Shown one piece after another: positions 46,024-58,200 of a stretch of DNA of 64,000 nucleotides. The translations under genes were made by a program, and so were the position numbers. The stretch is from positions 1-64,000 of the forward strand of contig DF237164.1 in the NCBI GenBank assembly GCA_000708835.1. The letters run 5' to 3'. The notes under the pieces were generated by a model. The model did not search any database, was not told the origin of the DNA, and was given only the letters and a program-made list of their open reading frames with translations. Source of the stretch: Klebsormidium nitens. Lineage: Eukaryota; Streptophyta; Klebsormidiophyceae; Klebsormidiales; Klebsormidiaceae. Each line of letters opens with the position of its first letter. Within the stretch, counting starts at the first letter, position 1.

Positions 46024-49000
46024 CTACCAGGGAATCTCTTGCTTGTCCCAAGCGAAGAAGTGGCCGCTGTCCTCCAGCTGCCGCGTGTCGATGATGTCCA
46101 AGAGCTGCCGGAAAAAAGCGAAGCTGAGCAAGCGCCTGACAGTAGGGTAGTAATCACTAAGGCAAGAACGACGGAGACTTGCATGGTCGAAGACCGTCAA
46201 CTGACTATCACCCGGCAAACGACATACAGTTTCCAGGTGGTACATGTTGTAGACAAGATGTTTCGAGGATGGACGAGACTGCTCTGCTGACGAGCGACAG
46301 TGGCACTTCCCGATGATACCCCGTTGCCTTTTCCCCCACGATGTCTAAAATGGCATGCTCCATACGGGCGGGAGCGACCGGACCGGCCGCATACGGGCTT
46401 GTGCGGTCGCCAAAGGATCACAAGGTCGGAATGCTTTCCATGAAGGTGGCGTTGGAAATACCCAAACCCTTCCGTTTTAACAAGACGTATGTACCGCAGC
46501 CAATTTCAACGCACATGCTGAAACTCGCTATGTATGGCAGCCGCAACGGCGCGCAACACGTTACATGCTGACGTGATGGTAACGCCCCTCCTTTAGATCC
46601 AGGGTTGAAAATTTCCGGCTTACCTGTCGCACCGCCCTTTCCTTTGAGAACAGCTTTCCCTCGGGGACGCCCCTCTGCAGGAGCAAGGCCGACGGTCTAG
46701 ATTATTGCATGTACGTCAAAACTGGATAGGATGCAAGGCTGCTGAGGCAGACAAACTGCGCATCAAATTGCCCGAAAGCGCCGCGATTGATAGAGATCAG
46801 GACGGGCGGTGAAGGGCCGACGGAAGAAGTTTGAAGAAGCCGAATTTTGCAAGCTCAGCTTGCGTCCTTCTGCGATCCTCCAGCGATCCTCCTGAATCAC
46901 GGCTTCCAAAACGCCGCCTTGACGCTCCATCAAAGACGACTTGTCCTGATATCATTCACTGCCAAAAGTCGGACATCGTTGGTCCGGTAGACGAATCTAA
47001 AGATTGACTAGTGCAAGGACAATGCTTCTGGATGCTGACTGGCAAAAGAACGGGCTCTCTCCGCTGGGCCGTGAATATCGTTCTGCGTCCTTCTGGTCAC
47101 ACTTTGTGGTACCGCGGTGAGGAGTCCAACGGTGAGGAGCGTTGCAAGAGAATCTAGTCAGTCCATTTGAGTATCAGATCCCAGGTACCTCAGAAAAAAA
47201 AGGCGACTCCTGAACTTCTGGTTTCGAATCGGGCCTCTGCCTTCGTGGTCTTGATGCCTTGCGATGACGGCGAGTCAGCTTCTCAGCAGAGGTGATCTCA
47301 GAAAAGCGCCGAAAGATTCCCTCTGAATGGGCAACCAGCAGACGCCTATTAATCAGAAAGAGAAAAGGTAGCAAAACAGTGTCAACATTCTGGCGGGAAC
47401 AAATTTGAGAAAACAGAGGCACTCGATGGCGGGCGACTGCGGCGCTTTACCTGAAACGGTTTTGAGAGGTCGGTGTCCACCGTCCCTGGGTGAAGCATGA
47501 CCACAATAATAGGATCCTTGCGGCGGGTGAACTCGATCGCCAAGTTTTTCGAGACTGCGAAAGAAGATGCAGAAGAAAATGACGTAACATTCTCGGTCCC
47601 CAGTTAAAGCATGACTACAATAATAGGGTCCTTGCGGCGGGTAAATTCAGTCGCCACGTTTTTCGAGACTGCGAAAAGCGAGCAGAACACGTCAGGAAAT
47701 GACGTCAATTTCTCGGTCCCCAATTAAAGCATGAGTGCGATGATGAGATCCTCCCGGCGGGTACCTCAATTGCCGAGGTTTTTGAGACTGCAAGACTGCG
47801 TGCCGAATATGTCAGACGTTGACGTCAACTTCTCAACGACCTGGGCGACGCTTGCCAACAAAGCCTGGCCCGGTGTCGAGGCGTGGTACTCCGGTGGTAG
47901 AACCCCTTCACAGTAAAGTTCAGAATCGATGCAGAGCGAAGAGGCGCCTGTTCATAGCACTTTACCGGACGACGGAAATGGGCTTCCAGTCAATCCGTGA
48001 AGAGGATCACGGGTTGACTGAGGCATGTGAGAACAGAAAAGGTTGCGTCCAAAGCCGAGGCGTCTCCCTAAGTCACTAATCGTGCAGTCATACGCTTAAC
48101 TATCCACTTGGGGCTAAAGATAACCGAATTCTGCTCAGCGCTTACGCTGGTTGAGCGCGGTCTTCGAAGCCCGGTACGAGTGCCAGCCCCCTATTTGGTT
48201 GTCACCGATGGACCCCACTCGCGCGCTCATGTTCGCGAGCACGGCCGCGGGGCGCCTGGTGCCCTTTCCACCGCCCGCTTTCAACAGCTGGTGGAAGTGC
48301 TGTAAGGGGAAAGTTTCCCTGTGTGAATAATTTCACCCTGAGCTCTTGCAATTGTTGGAATCATTCAGGTCCGTGCAAGAGTTCCGCCTCCCCAAGCCAC
48401 GAAGCTCGGCAGGCCCCCCTACCACCGCCTGCTTTCAACAGCTGCTGGTAAGTGCTGCAAGGAGGACTCTTGTTTGAGATACTCCTAGCGCAAGCTCTTG
48501 CTTGGACATCGCCACAGCATTAGGCTTGATCTCAGATTCGGCGATAACAAGCCGCTCGAAAGGCACTGTTCTCACTGCCTCCGCTCAATAGCTGGTGGAG
48601 ACTTTAAGAGACACTCAGCACCCGATATATATGCGCACTCCGGTTCCAGAATGTCGAGGCTTTGGGATTTCTCCCCTGTATTGGATCACTCCGAAATTGT
48701 TTTGCTTGATGCTATCAAGTCTTAACTGTCCTGGCAAAGCATTTGAAGAAGACTTCGCAGATTTTTAGCCGTCAACTTCGAGAACTGGCGAAAAAACTGC
48801 AGAAAGCGAGGGCCTTAGCTTCGAACGAAGCATTCTGGTCTCGACTTACTAAGCAACGTGGTCAGATCCCTAGAGTCGGGATGTCAATCCTAAGAGCCAA
48901 AAGAGTATTCCAGCTTCATTCGAAGAACGGACCTCCCCAGCATAAGTCTCCAAAACTTGCACATTTGCTGGACGAAAGAAACAAGCCCTGCCTTGAATTT

Positions 49001-51634
49001 GTGCATCATAACTCGGGTCCTCGACATCAACTTTTCGAACCATGTGCACAGGAAGTGAGTTGCTAACAATTCGAGGGGGGTGGATGGATTCGAAGGTGAA
49101 GGATCGCTGCTGGAAAGGTGGACAAGCGACCTGGTGAAACACCGGCATGGCTAGCACCTTGAAGCTCGTCAACGACCTGTTTCGTGACCAACTTTGTAAT
49201 CAATCTTGGAGAAGAAAGTCACCGGACTTTCTTATGCCTTGGCTGGGATTTTCCGCAGATCGAAGAAACCGCACACGTCTCCCTTCGCGGGTCGGCCTTT
49301 CAGGAGTTCAGATGCTGCTTACAGGCGCCATAGCGAGAACACCTTGGCTTCTAAGCCATGCACTTCAAAAGTTTTGCGGTTTCCTCCATCCACGGAGAAC
49401 CCGTCAAAGGCATGAGAAAGTCGCTGACGAAGGTCAAGAAGGAGTGAGCGGCTTGCCTTTGCTACTAGGATTGGCCCCATCGCATTCACTTGGTAGCTGA
49501 GAAGCATCGCCTCTGGTGTTACTCTCGCCAGCGCCGTCTCTGCAGCAGACACACACGGCGTCAAACGGCCTGTTCAGGACTTCGGCTGAAGATCGGCTCC
49601 ACATTTGGAGCAACAAGGTGTGACGGAACCGAACCCAAAATTTGCAAGTTACACATGTTGGAAATAACCGTCATTTTTGTTGGACGACTTTAGATTGATC
49701 AATGTTGATTTGACGAAAAGGCCAACCGAAGGTACCATATGCATCTGACTCAACAACCAGCCCCACAAACGTACTCACTTCGAGGATACAAGAAAAGACC
49801 GTACAATCAACTTCGTCGGAGCCTCAGGCAGAACATCTCAACGCCGAGGTTCCGTCCAGCATTGAGCGTGCCGCTCAAACCAAGACCATCGAGCATGACA
49901 TCCGTTTCGTTTGTTCGCTACCGCGATTCCTTGTTTTGAAACAGGAATCCTGTTGGGAATACTCTTCGCCTTTCTTTGCAAAAAAGACCCATCTGCCCAT
50001 CTCAAACAATGTCCGAAATCTAATGTAAGTTGATTTCCGTTAACCCTGTTGTGGCTGCCCCCCTCCCCATCACCTGTTTTGGACGCTCAACTACAAGAAC
50101 CCAGTCCAAGTTATTCTATGCCTTCTCACCTGGCTGCACCTTGCCTTGCACGTGAAGGATTGCCGCTGTGTTGACTAGCAGGTCGACTCTCCCATGGGAG
50201 GCCTTCACGCTTTTGGCAGCTTCCTGGTGTAGAGAAAAATACAGGTCAAGTTGCGGACATTTATCAGCGAAAGAAGCGAATACAGCGTCTTTTTGGAAGT
50301 TATACTTAGGGCCAGGCCAAGGGACCACTATAATTAGGGCCAGGTCAAGGGACAAGTTCACTGGTCCCAATATCCTGCTGTAAATAGTCTCTTGACATAA
50401 CATCAAAGGGCTGAAAGAAGCGATGTTGAGCATTCTACACTCTGTGGACTACTCACTTTGTCAAACAAAGATGCAACAAGTGCGGCAGAGTATAGTTCGC
50501 ATCCACTTACGAATCAACCAGGAAAAGACGACTTTCTAATACACATCCGACACATGGTGCCAGCCTGTGCTTTGCAATATTGAGAACCTCTTTGAACCCA
50601 CCTGTATTGAGCCCTCTGCTGTCACGTCTAGTGGGAGGACTGTGAGGCGGTCTGAATGGGCCCTTGCAAGCTCCTGCAGCTGCTCTGCACCACTTGGATT
50701 GCGACATGTGGCAACCACTGATTCGTCTGGCCGGGTCTCAAGCAGCTGTCGGACCTGGGGAAGAAACGAAATCGGCTGATGATCTACAGCTGAAAAGATT
50801 GAAGCAGGGTAGTGGACCTCTTGAGATCTTGCTCTTCAATCAAGGGTGTGGCAGGTTCAGTGAATCTGGCTGTATGCCAAATCATGCAACGTTTGGTTCC
50901 CGGCAAATTGCAGGAACGATTTTAACGACAGTCTGCACTTGGTTGCACTACCATGTTCGAATGTCAATAAGGTGGCAATGTAGCTGCAACATCAGTCATA
51001 TGAGATCCCTCAAGAACAGCCTTGAAGGAATCAGCTTTGCATTATGGTGCTCCAGTTTCAGGGTGCTGGTTTCTGTGCCGTCCATAGGGGATCAACATAC
51101 CAGTCTTCGAAGCAAAAAGTCTACTTGACACCGAACTACTAAAATCAATGCCTTGTCCCTCACAAAAGAGGTGCCCTAGTCATTGAGAATCTTGCTTCTA
51201 TTTTCTGCTTCCTACTCGCCATAATGTCCAAGGTTGCAGTGCAAACGGTGGTGCATAATTTTTGTGTTTCTCCGCAAAAGCGCTGATTAAGAAAAAGGCT
51301 GCACTACCACTTTGGAGTGAGTCAGGGTGTGCTCCAACAATGCACTGAATCTGGACATCCAACTATACAGTGCCCTGCAATTCGGCTGCAGATGATTCAC
51401 TGGACAACAAGACTTCAGGCGGTTGCAGACGGCATCGATGTCTCCACTTACGAATTCTAGTCCCAGTCCCCTGGACGCCCCTTGAATGAGCGAGACCCCA
51501 CCAGCGGAAGTGGGATCTGCTGCACTTGAGTAGCCTCGAATGCTATGTTGTCTCCTCACATGATGTCTGCAGAAAGAAGCACCATTGAAGAGGCTCCAGC
51601 GAGACAGCTGCCCAAGCTGCATTGCGGCGCCCAT
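46024..51634 (-). CDS. Short-chain dehydrogenase/reductase, organelle-targeted, 300 aa
   Basis: Eight minus-strand exons close in phase: 51634-51452, 50754-50602, 50223-50130, 49539-49457, 48299-48146, 47554-47451, 46674-46624, 46104-46024. The product is a classical NAD(P)-binding SDR of the C-factor/sniffer-like plant group. The first about 45 residues are basic and Ser-rich (MGAAMQLGQLSRWSLFNGAS), like an organelle transit peptide. The cofactor loop is SLIQGASRGLGLEF (Gln replaces the usual Thr of TGxxxGxG). VLPLDVTAEGSI gives the adenine-binding Asp. NTAAI takes the NNAG place, the catalytic Ser is in LANMSARVGSIGDN, and the catalytic Tyr/Lys are in YRASK. MLHPGTVDTDLSKPFQ and HFFAWDKQEIPW complete the fold. 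Substrate unknown. Exon 4 ends at a GC donor (AAG|GCAAGC), supported by phase. Degenerate copies precede exons 5 and 6. Confidence 0.92.
47450..47830 (-). repeat. Tandem acceptor copies upstream of dehydrogenase exon 6
   Basis: On the minus strand, the true exon 6 begins TCTCGAAAAACTTGG at 47554. Two diverged copies lie upstream in the transcript, with equivalent boundaries at 47668 and 47787 (spacing 119 and 114 bp). Copy 2 keeps the tgcag acceptor style and reads VATEFTRRKDPIIVVML before a stop. Copy 3 is more eroded. Each unit also carries a ctcggtcccca segment and a TGACGTCA or one-base variant (exact at 47700 and 47820). Confidence 0.88.
48255..48610 (-). repeat. Tandem acceptor copies upstream of dehydrogenase exon 5
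   Basis: On the minus strand, the true exon 5 begins CACTTCCACCAGCTGTTG at 48299. Copies with equivalent boundaries at 48454 (tgcag|CACTTACCAGCAGCTG, acceptor intact) and 48601 (aaag|TCTCCACCAGCTATTG) lie upstream. Spacing is 155 and 147 bp. The middle copy keeps a usable 3' splice site. Confidence 0.8.
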
Positions 51635-52246
51635 TTGAATGCGGACTGATCCGAAAACAAATGTCTACGTATGCGCTTGGATAATAATGAATTTCGATAA
51701 GGTTATCAAAGCTGGTCCAGGAGAAGATGATGGTCAGGGGGATGAAGAAATGAAAGCCAGAATAACCTTGGCAAGGAACACCCTTGGAACACCATGCAAT
51801 GCGGATCGGATGATTCGGATCACGCCCTCATGCTGGCCTCTTCAGAACGAAACCCTAATCTGGAGGCGAAGTGGCGCTGCACTGGAGTCATGCTAACCGT
51901 CGGCGTCAATTGCGTGTATCTGACGGCGCGTGTGTTGCCACGCAGTAACCTGAAACCTCCGAAACCCTGATGCCCATTGGCGATGATGCGGATAGACGGC
52001 CCGCCGCGCCCCCGCGGCTCCGCTTGTCGTGCGCCCTGCTCTCGACGTACGGTATCCCTGCATGATATACCTAACTTATATTAGTTATAAGCTCATTTGT
52101 CCTGCACATTCTCTTAAATCGTGCTTGCGGCAGCTCAGAACGTTCCACATATCAGGCAGCACGCATCCTTTACAATCGTTGATAACCTTTTTGTTTGTGG
52201 ATATTGTGAGTGCATTGCATCCAACGAGGGGTGCACGAAGGGTGTC
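51635..52246. promoter_or_regulatory. Shared upstream region of dehydrogenase and AsnRS genes
   Basis: This 612-bp region separates the divergent starts of the dehydrogenase (minus) and AsnRS (plus). A G+C-rich patch lies at 51985-52050. The frame upstream of the AsnRS ATG stays open to about 52121 without an ATG. No core promoter element is placed with confidence. Confidence 0.35.
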
Positions 52247-55200
52247 ATGGCCCTCGCGCATTGTGGAGCCAGAGCGCTTCCATTGCAGCTTTCTTCCCTG
52301 GCGCGATCTTCAAAATGCAGTGCAGCCAGACGACTTCTTTCAGCCTGCTGCCAGCCCCTGAGTTCTGAGTGGCCCTCATTGGTTCCCGGCCGCTCAAATG
52401 TGGCGCTATTAAGCAGCATTGGAGGATCTACCAGGGGTTTTGCGCACGGGTTTGGCAGCACACATCCCAGCCTGCAGAAAGAAAGAGGTTTAGGGTTTGG
52501 GCTTAGGGCTAGCACGACAGAAGAGGTACTGACTGAGGTAGCAGAGGAGGCGGCGGCGGAGGTTTCGAAACCAAATGGAGAGAGCTACAAGGGGCGGGAG
52601 AAGATCAAGGACATCAGAGGAGAGGATGAGGGTCTGTCTAAGGTCGGGCAGCAGCTCGTGATCAGGGGGTGGGTGCGGACTGTCAGAGCGCAGAAAGCTT
52701 TCGCGTTCATGCAGGTTAGAAACAAAGCTTCTTTGGAAGTGGTTCACGTGGGAAGTGGTGGCACAAGATAGACCTGAGTTGATGAAAATAGACTTTTAAC
52801 TTGATCGAGCCAACAAATGTATGCACAGCAGCCACAGCACTATGTGTCTGATGCAGTGGGTGGTGCATACAGGGACAGAGAATTGGAGGTCTCTGCACCT
52901 ATGGTTCTGCCTCATAAACATGTGTCTGTGTCTGACTTGGGCAAAGCTTTGCTCACTGGGCAAACAATTGGACAGAAACTAACGCTGTGACTTTTGCATA
53001 TGCAGCACCTTTGCTTTGATCATCTTCGATAACAGAGTGCAGAATTGCTTCTCAGGTTGCGGTTCCAGATAGTTGGTTCAACAACATTGTTTTTCTTCCT
53101 GCAGGTAAACGACGGATCAAATCTTTCAGGGCTACAAGTAGTGATTCATCCAGAAGCGGCGGGCTATGACAAGGTAAGTCACTTCTCGCTGGTCTTCGGG
53201 CATCATTGATATTCAGTTTTTTCCGACAGCGCTGGTTCATGCTGTTGGCTTTTTTGAAAGCTCAGGTGGCTGCCAACGCTTGTAAAGGGATAGCCGGGAA
53301 AAGTAGTGGTTACTTTGGGGGCGGAGTAGGGTCATTGTGTTCCCACAAGTGGTGTAACTCGGTCCCACTTCACTGATGAGAACTTCTTGGCTAGGCTATT
53401 CAATAGTAGTACTCTTCAAGAGTGGTCCACCTATTCCGACAGCCTGCTCTACACTGTCGTCCATAATAATCCAATTGCTACCATCAGAGTTTGCTTGAAT
53501 TTTTCAAGGTGGCCGCTTAGACTAAAAGCAAACCCTGGAATTCGTGCAGATTCAAGACGGGACTGTTGCCACAGGGGCTGCTGTGGCAGTCGAGGGGGAG
53601 CTGGTAGAGAGCCTGGGGGGCAAGCAGAAAGTGGAGCTGAAAGCCACAAAGCTGACTGTGGTAAGTATCCAGACTGGCTGTAAGGGCTCACATCCAGAAA
53701 GTGGAGCTAAAAGCCACAAAGCTGACCATGGTAAGTTCCCAAAACTAGCTGTAAGGGGTGGCAAGCAAAATGTGGAGCTTAAACTTACAAAGCTGACGGG
53801 TCGTAGGTTCCCAGACTAGCTGTAAGGGTTGTTCAGGACAACCAACACTTGACAACTGGGATGGAAAGAGTGAGCTAGTGGTGATCAGGAGCTGATGGCG
53901 GTTAGGCCGTGGCGAGATTGGGAAAAGCAGGATGAGCTGAGTGCAGTTTGGTGGAGGTCGGTGGGTTCGAGAGTAAGAAGCTGCTAAGAGTGGATTGAAG
54001 GGGCACAAGGGGAAACCAAAAGTCGAATTCAAAAGCCGGCTGCTGCTTCTGGGGTCCTCCTTTTCGAGTCCCAGTCAGGGAGACGCCTGTCACTTGGATT
54101 GATCTTCAAGGTGTTATCGAAGACAAGTTTTGCTCGATGAGAATGCCGAAGGGCCGCTTGGGTTTGTGAGGGCTGCATCCAGAATTATGCGTGTCGCCTT
54201 CAAACGAGGATTCGGTTGGTGAACTTAACCTCTTGGCCAACTGTTGCTTCAAGGCTCAGAATTCTGACTGCATCAATCTTGTGTGTTGGATCAGGCAGGT
54301 AAAGATAATTTTCAGGACCTGCATAGTGAGGGCGAGTCAGAGCAGTCTCTTCCCGGGCCCTGCATGTTTTTTCAATACCCTTCTTATATCAACCGTACGG
54401 TTCTTGCAGGTTGGCGAGAGTGATGGTTCAACATATCCTCTGCAAAAGAAGAACCATACCTTGGAGTATCTGCGGACTATCGCCCATTTACGGCCACGGA
54501 CAAACACAATCGGAGCAGTGAGTCTAAATACGCCCTCCTACCTTAAGGCATTCCTGCAGCACTCTTTTGGAGCGCCTGTGAGGCTGTCAAAGGAGTTGTC
54601 GTGGTATGGATTCCAGTGTTTTAGTCTACTCGATGAATTAAAACGTCTTTAACTTCCCTCCTTAGTACTATTCTTGCTTCAGGGCTTTGTGAGAACCAAT
54701 TCCCAGTCACACGGCCAAATCTTGCTGGGGAACCACTTTGGTTTTACGTCCGACTTCGAAGGGTCTAACAATGCACAACCTCTGTCTTGCCTGATCGATG
54801 AGGAGCGGGTCTCTACTTCTTTCTCAAACAATACGAGCAGCACAGATTCATCAATACCGAGCTCCTTTCTGAATCTTTCAAAGTCCCATTGCCTTGCTGC
54901 CAGTGCTTTCGGACGCATCTTCAGTCTATTGACGTCCACCTTCTCCAGCCGCCCCTACAATCGAGCAAGCATTCCTTCCGTAGAGTTCCCTCAAGAATGC
55001 GAACACTTGACCATTTGACTGAATACGCGGACGTCTGGGCTTCTTGTCAACGCTTTCAAAAGCGACAGTCACGCTGTGACCCGTCAGATCAGTGGAACAT
55101 CTCATCCCTTCCGGTTGCGATTTCCATCTCGGCCGACTCCTGCATTCTCAGGTGTCGCGCGTTCGCAGCGCGCTCGCCTTTGCGACGCACCAGTTCTTCC

Positions 55201-58200
55201 AGTCCAAGGGGTTCACCTGGGTAGCCACGCCAATCATTACGGCAGCCGACTGCGAGGGCGCGGGGGAGCAGTTCTTAGTCACCACATTGGTAAGCGCTGA
55301 CGTTGACCAGTTCTTGAAACCGAGAATAATGCATCAACGGTTTTTGGACACTGATTCCGCATATCTCTTTCGTTGCGCGTTACAGCGAGTATGCATGAGT
55401 ATTGTTTTTTAAGGCTCTGTACTGATTCACTGATCAAATCGGATGGCGTAGGTAATGATGCGTTGGTTCACACTCTTCCGTAGTAACGTACAGGGATGCA
55501 AAAGCTTGAGATGTGGATGAAGAGACTGCTGCAAGTATGGACTGTATGCTATCCATCTGAAGCATTCAAGCGGCGATTCAGAGAATAGCTGTACAGAGTA
55601 AAAAGCCTATTCAAGTTCAAATATCTGAACCATCCGTTCATTTGTATCAACGGTCCGACTGAGCAGAAAGTTGCATTGATGGTCCATTGACGTCACCCTT
55701 TGCACGACTTCTGCCCAAACCTCTCTGCCTATGGCTGATACGCGGCCCAACCAAAATGGAGGGCTTTTGTATTACGTCCCTGTCTAAGTGCGACCGGTTC
55801 TCATGTATCTTCGCCTGGTGCAGGTGCCGCAAAATGGTAATGCGGCAGGCGTGCCAACGACGAAAGAGGGGAAGGTAGACTTTTCTCAGGTACGTCGCAT
55901 CCGCAAGGCTCCACCTAGACTTATGACTGTGCTTTTATTGCTTGCCTGGGGCAACTCCCGTGGAGGCGTTTTATGATGAGAATCGTACTCGCGCTTCGTG
56001 AGCTTGTTCCACTAGCGGTTTTGAATAGCACAAACGTTACGAGGTTGGATGTCAAGTAGAGGAACCACTGCTGCCAAGGGCGTCACACGAGTTGCTTTCA
56101 TTCCATATGATATCAGCTTCGACGGTCCAAGCCTTTCAAGTTCTGTATGAAGCATCATTTCTTCTCTGCTTTCTGTAGCAGAGACTCGATTTGCTCATGT
56201 GTTCAACCGCTTATTTTGACGGCTGCGATAACAGCGGGAGTCCCGAGAAAGTGACGCCAGAGCTTGCGATATTTGCGCAGGACTTTTTCGGGAAGCCCGC
56301 GTACCTGACGGTCTCGGGGCAGTTGAACGCCGAAGTCTTCGCGACCGCCTTGTCTGACGTAAGTGCCCGTAGCATTTCTACGGAAACGCTTGACTGTTGA
56401 ATGTTGCGCAGCCTTTGTGGAAAACGGTTTTAACGTTCAGCCTTGGAGGATAGAATGCACGTGGCCGGCTCTGTTGTCCGTGTCAGACCAATGGCTGGAG
56501 AACGTGAAAGCTCAAGCATCCCCTGGACTGACCTTGTGCAAATCTTTGTTGCTTCTGACGCCAATCTTCAGGTCTCTTGCGCGTATCTTGGGTGAATTCA
56601 TAGAGTTGAAGAGCAACTGAGGAAGAAGTTGAGCACTCCCTGTAAAGGGTACTTGACCGTTGTCGACGTGGCAAGCATCTGAAGGCATGCACCGCTTTCT
56701 GCAGATTGCAAGTCAATGTTCAGAAACTTTTCAATGCCCGTTTGCACCGCTTGCCGAGCTTCGATAAGGACCACGCTGATCGGCATTCTATTGCCGCTCT
56801 CGCCCGCAGGTGTATACTTTCGGCCCCACCTTTCGTGCGGAGAACTCGAACACCTCCCGACATCTAGCGGAGTTCTGGGTAAGCTTTTCATCCATAAAAG
56901 CTTCCGCAACAAAGAGCTTCCGCTTTGCTGGATGGGCCTGCGATGAAGCCGATGTTTTAGGCGGACAGTCACCCTCGTTAAAGAACGTGGCATCTCAAGC
57001 AGGCGTGCGGATACCAGTGCTCGCTGTATTGTCAAAGCGAGTGCCTCTCTTCGAACCCCTTCCGCAGAAATCCTCGAGTCGAAAGTCCGCTCATCGCCAA
57101 TACAGCTTCGGAAGACTCAAGACCGTGCTTCACAGCCAAAAAATCGCGACGATGTGTCCCACGCCCTCGTCACCAGTCGTTTACATCTGACTTGAGCTTC
57201 ATTATCCTCTTGCGGCTTGATTGATGAGGACCGTACTCCCTGATTTTCCGGGATTGTGGACGATAACGCGATGTTGACGTGGCGCTGACGTGGCATTTGC
57301 GTCAAGCGCAGATGCTGGAGCCGGAGCTTGCGTTTGCGGACCTGAAAGACGACATGGCGTGCGCGGAGGCCTACCTGCAGCACGTGGTAAGTGCTGGTGT
57401 AAAAAGGCCCCCCGGGGGAAAAGTTGAGGGGCCTATCGTTATCGAAGAGGCTTCTCTTCGTGTAACGAGTGCGACGTCGTCAAACCTTCAAAATACTCAG
57501 GTCTCCAGCTTTATCATTAGCTTTGGCTTCGACCCAAAAAAGTGCGAAGCACTAAACCGCGGTCCTTTAGATTATGGTGATGGCTTGGTGCACATGTCAG
57601 CTGGAGAAAGTCTGTACACTAGGGCACACGAATTGGACTTGAGAAGCTGGACACCTGAGACCCTTAAATCGGTTGATGCGTTGCGCTGCTTCGCTGAAAC
57701 TGGGTCTCTTCTGGCAGGTGCGTTACGTGCTGGAGCACTGCCGAGAGGACCTCGCGTTCTTCGTGGAGAGGCAAAAGAAGGGCCTGCCCAAAGGAGAGAA
57801 GAACGTCGTCGAAAGGCTCACGGTGAGGGTGCAACACCGACGGTGTGCCTGGCTCCTAATGGCAGAATCAAAGTGAAACCCATATACGTTGCTGCTTTTT
57901 AAGTGGACCTTACGTTGAGCTCTCTCTGCAATTTTCTTAAGCACCCAAAGACTTGGCCTGACTGTTTCTGGGCCGACAAGGCGATCGGTGAGTTTCGTGG
58001 TACCAGAGAAACAGCGGCGTTTTGTGGGATTCGCGAAATGCCCTTCAAGTACGACGCATGACTTGCAAACCGGCTTTTAGCTGCTTGTTTCGCAGGCGTC
58101 AACAAGCGACAGCTCCCCTATGCCAGGACGAGCCGTTCGTGCGGTTGGCCCACGTGACTTGCACCCTTAAAAAAGTCACCGCTTCTCAACTCCCGCCTCA

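Noticed and set aside
45494-46150. Long forward frame of 218 codons
   Set aside because: It overlaps the well-supported last exon of the dehydrogenase on the other strand and has no domain, so it is probably a shadow frame.
48743-49066. Open frame of 107 codons in a dehydrogenase intron
   Set aside because: It lies wholly in intron 4, has no family signal, and fits chance openness in this composition.
52489-52512. Telomere-like ttaggg words (gtttagggtttgggcttagg)
   Set aside because: They fall in AsnRS exon 1, encode the transit region in frame, and are too few to be an interstitial telomere.
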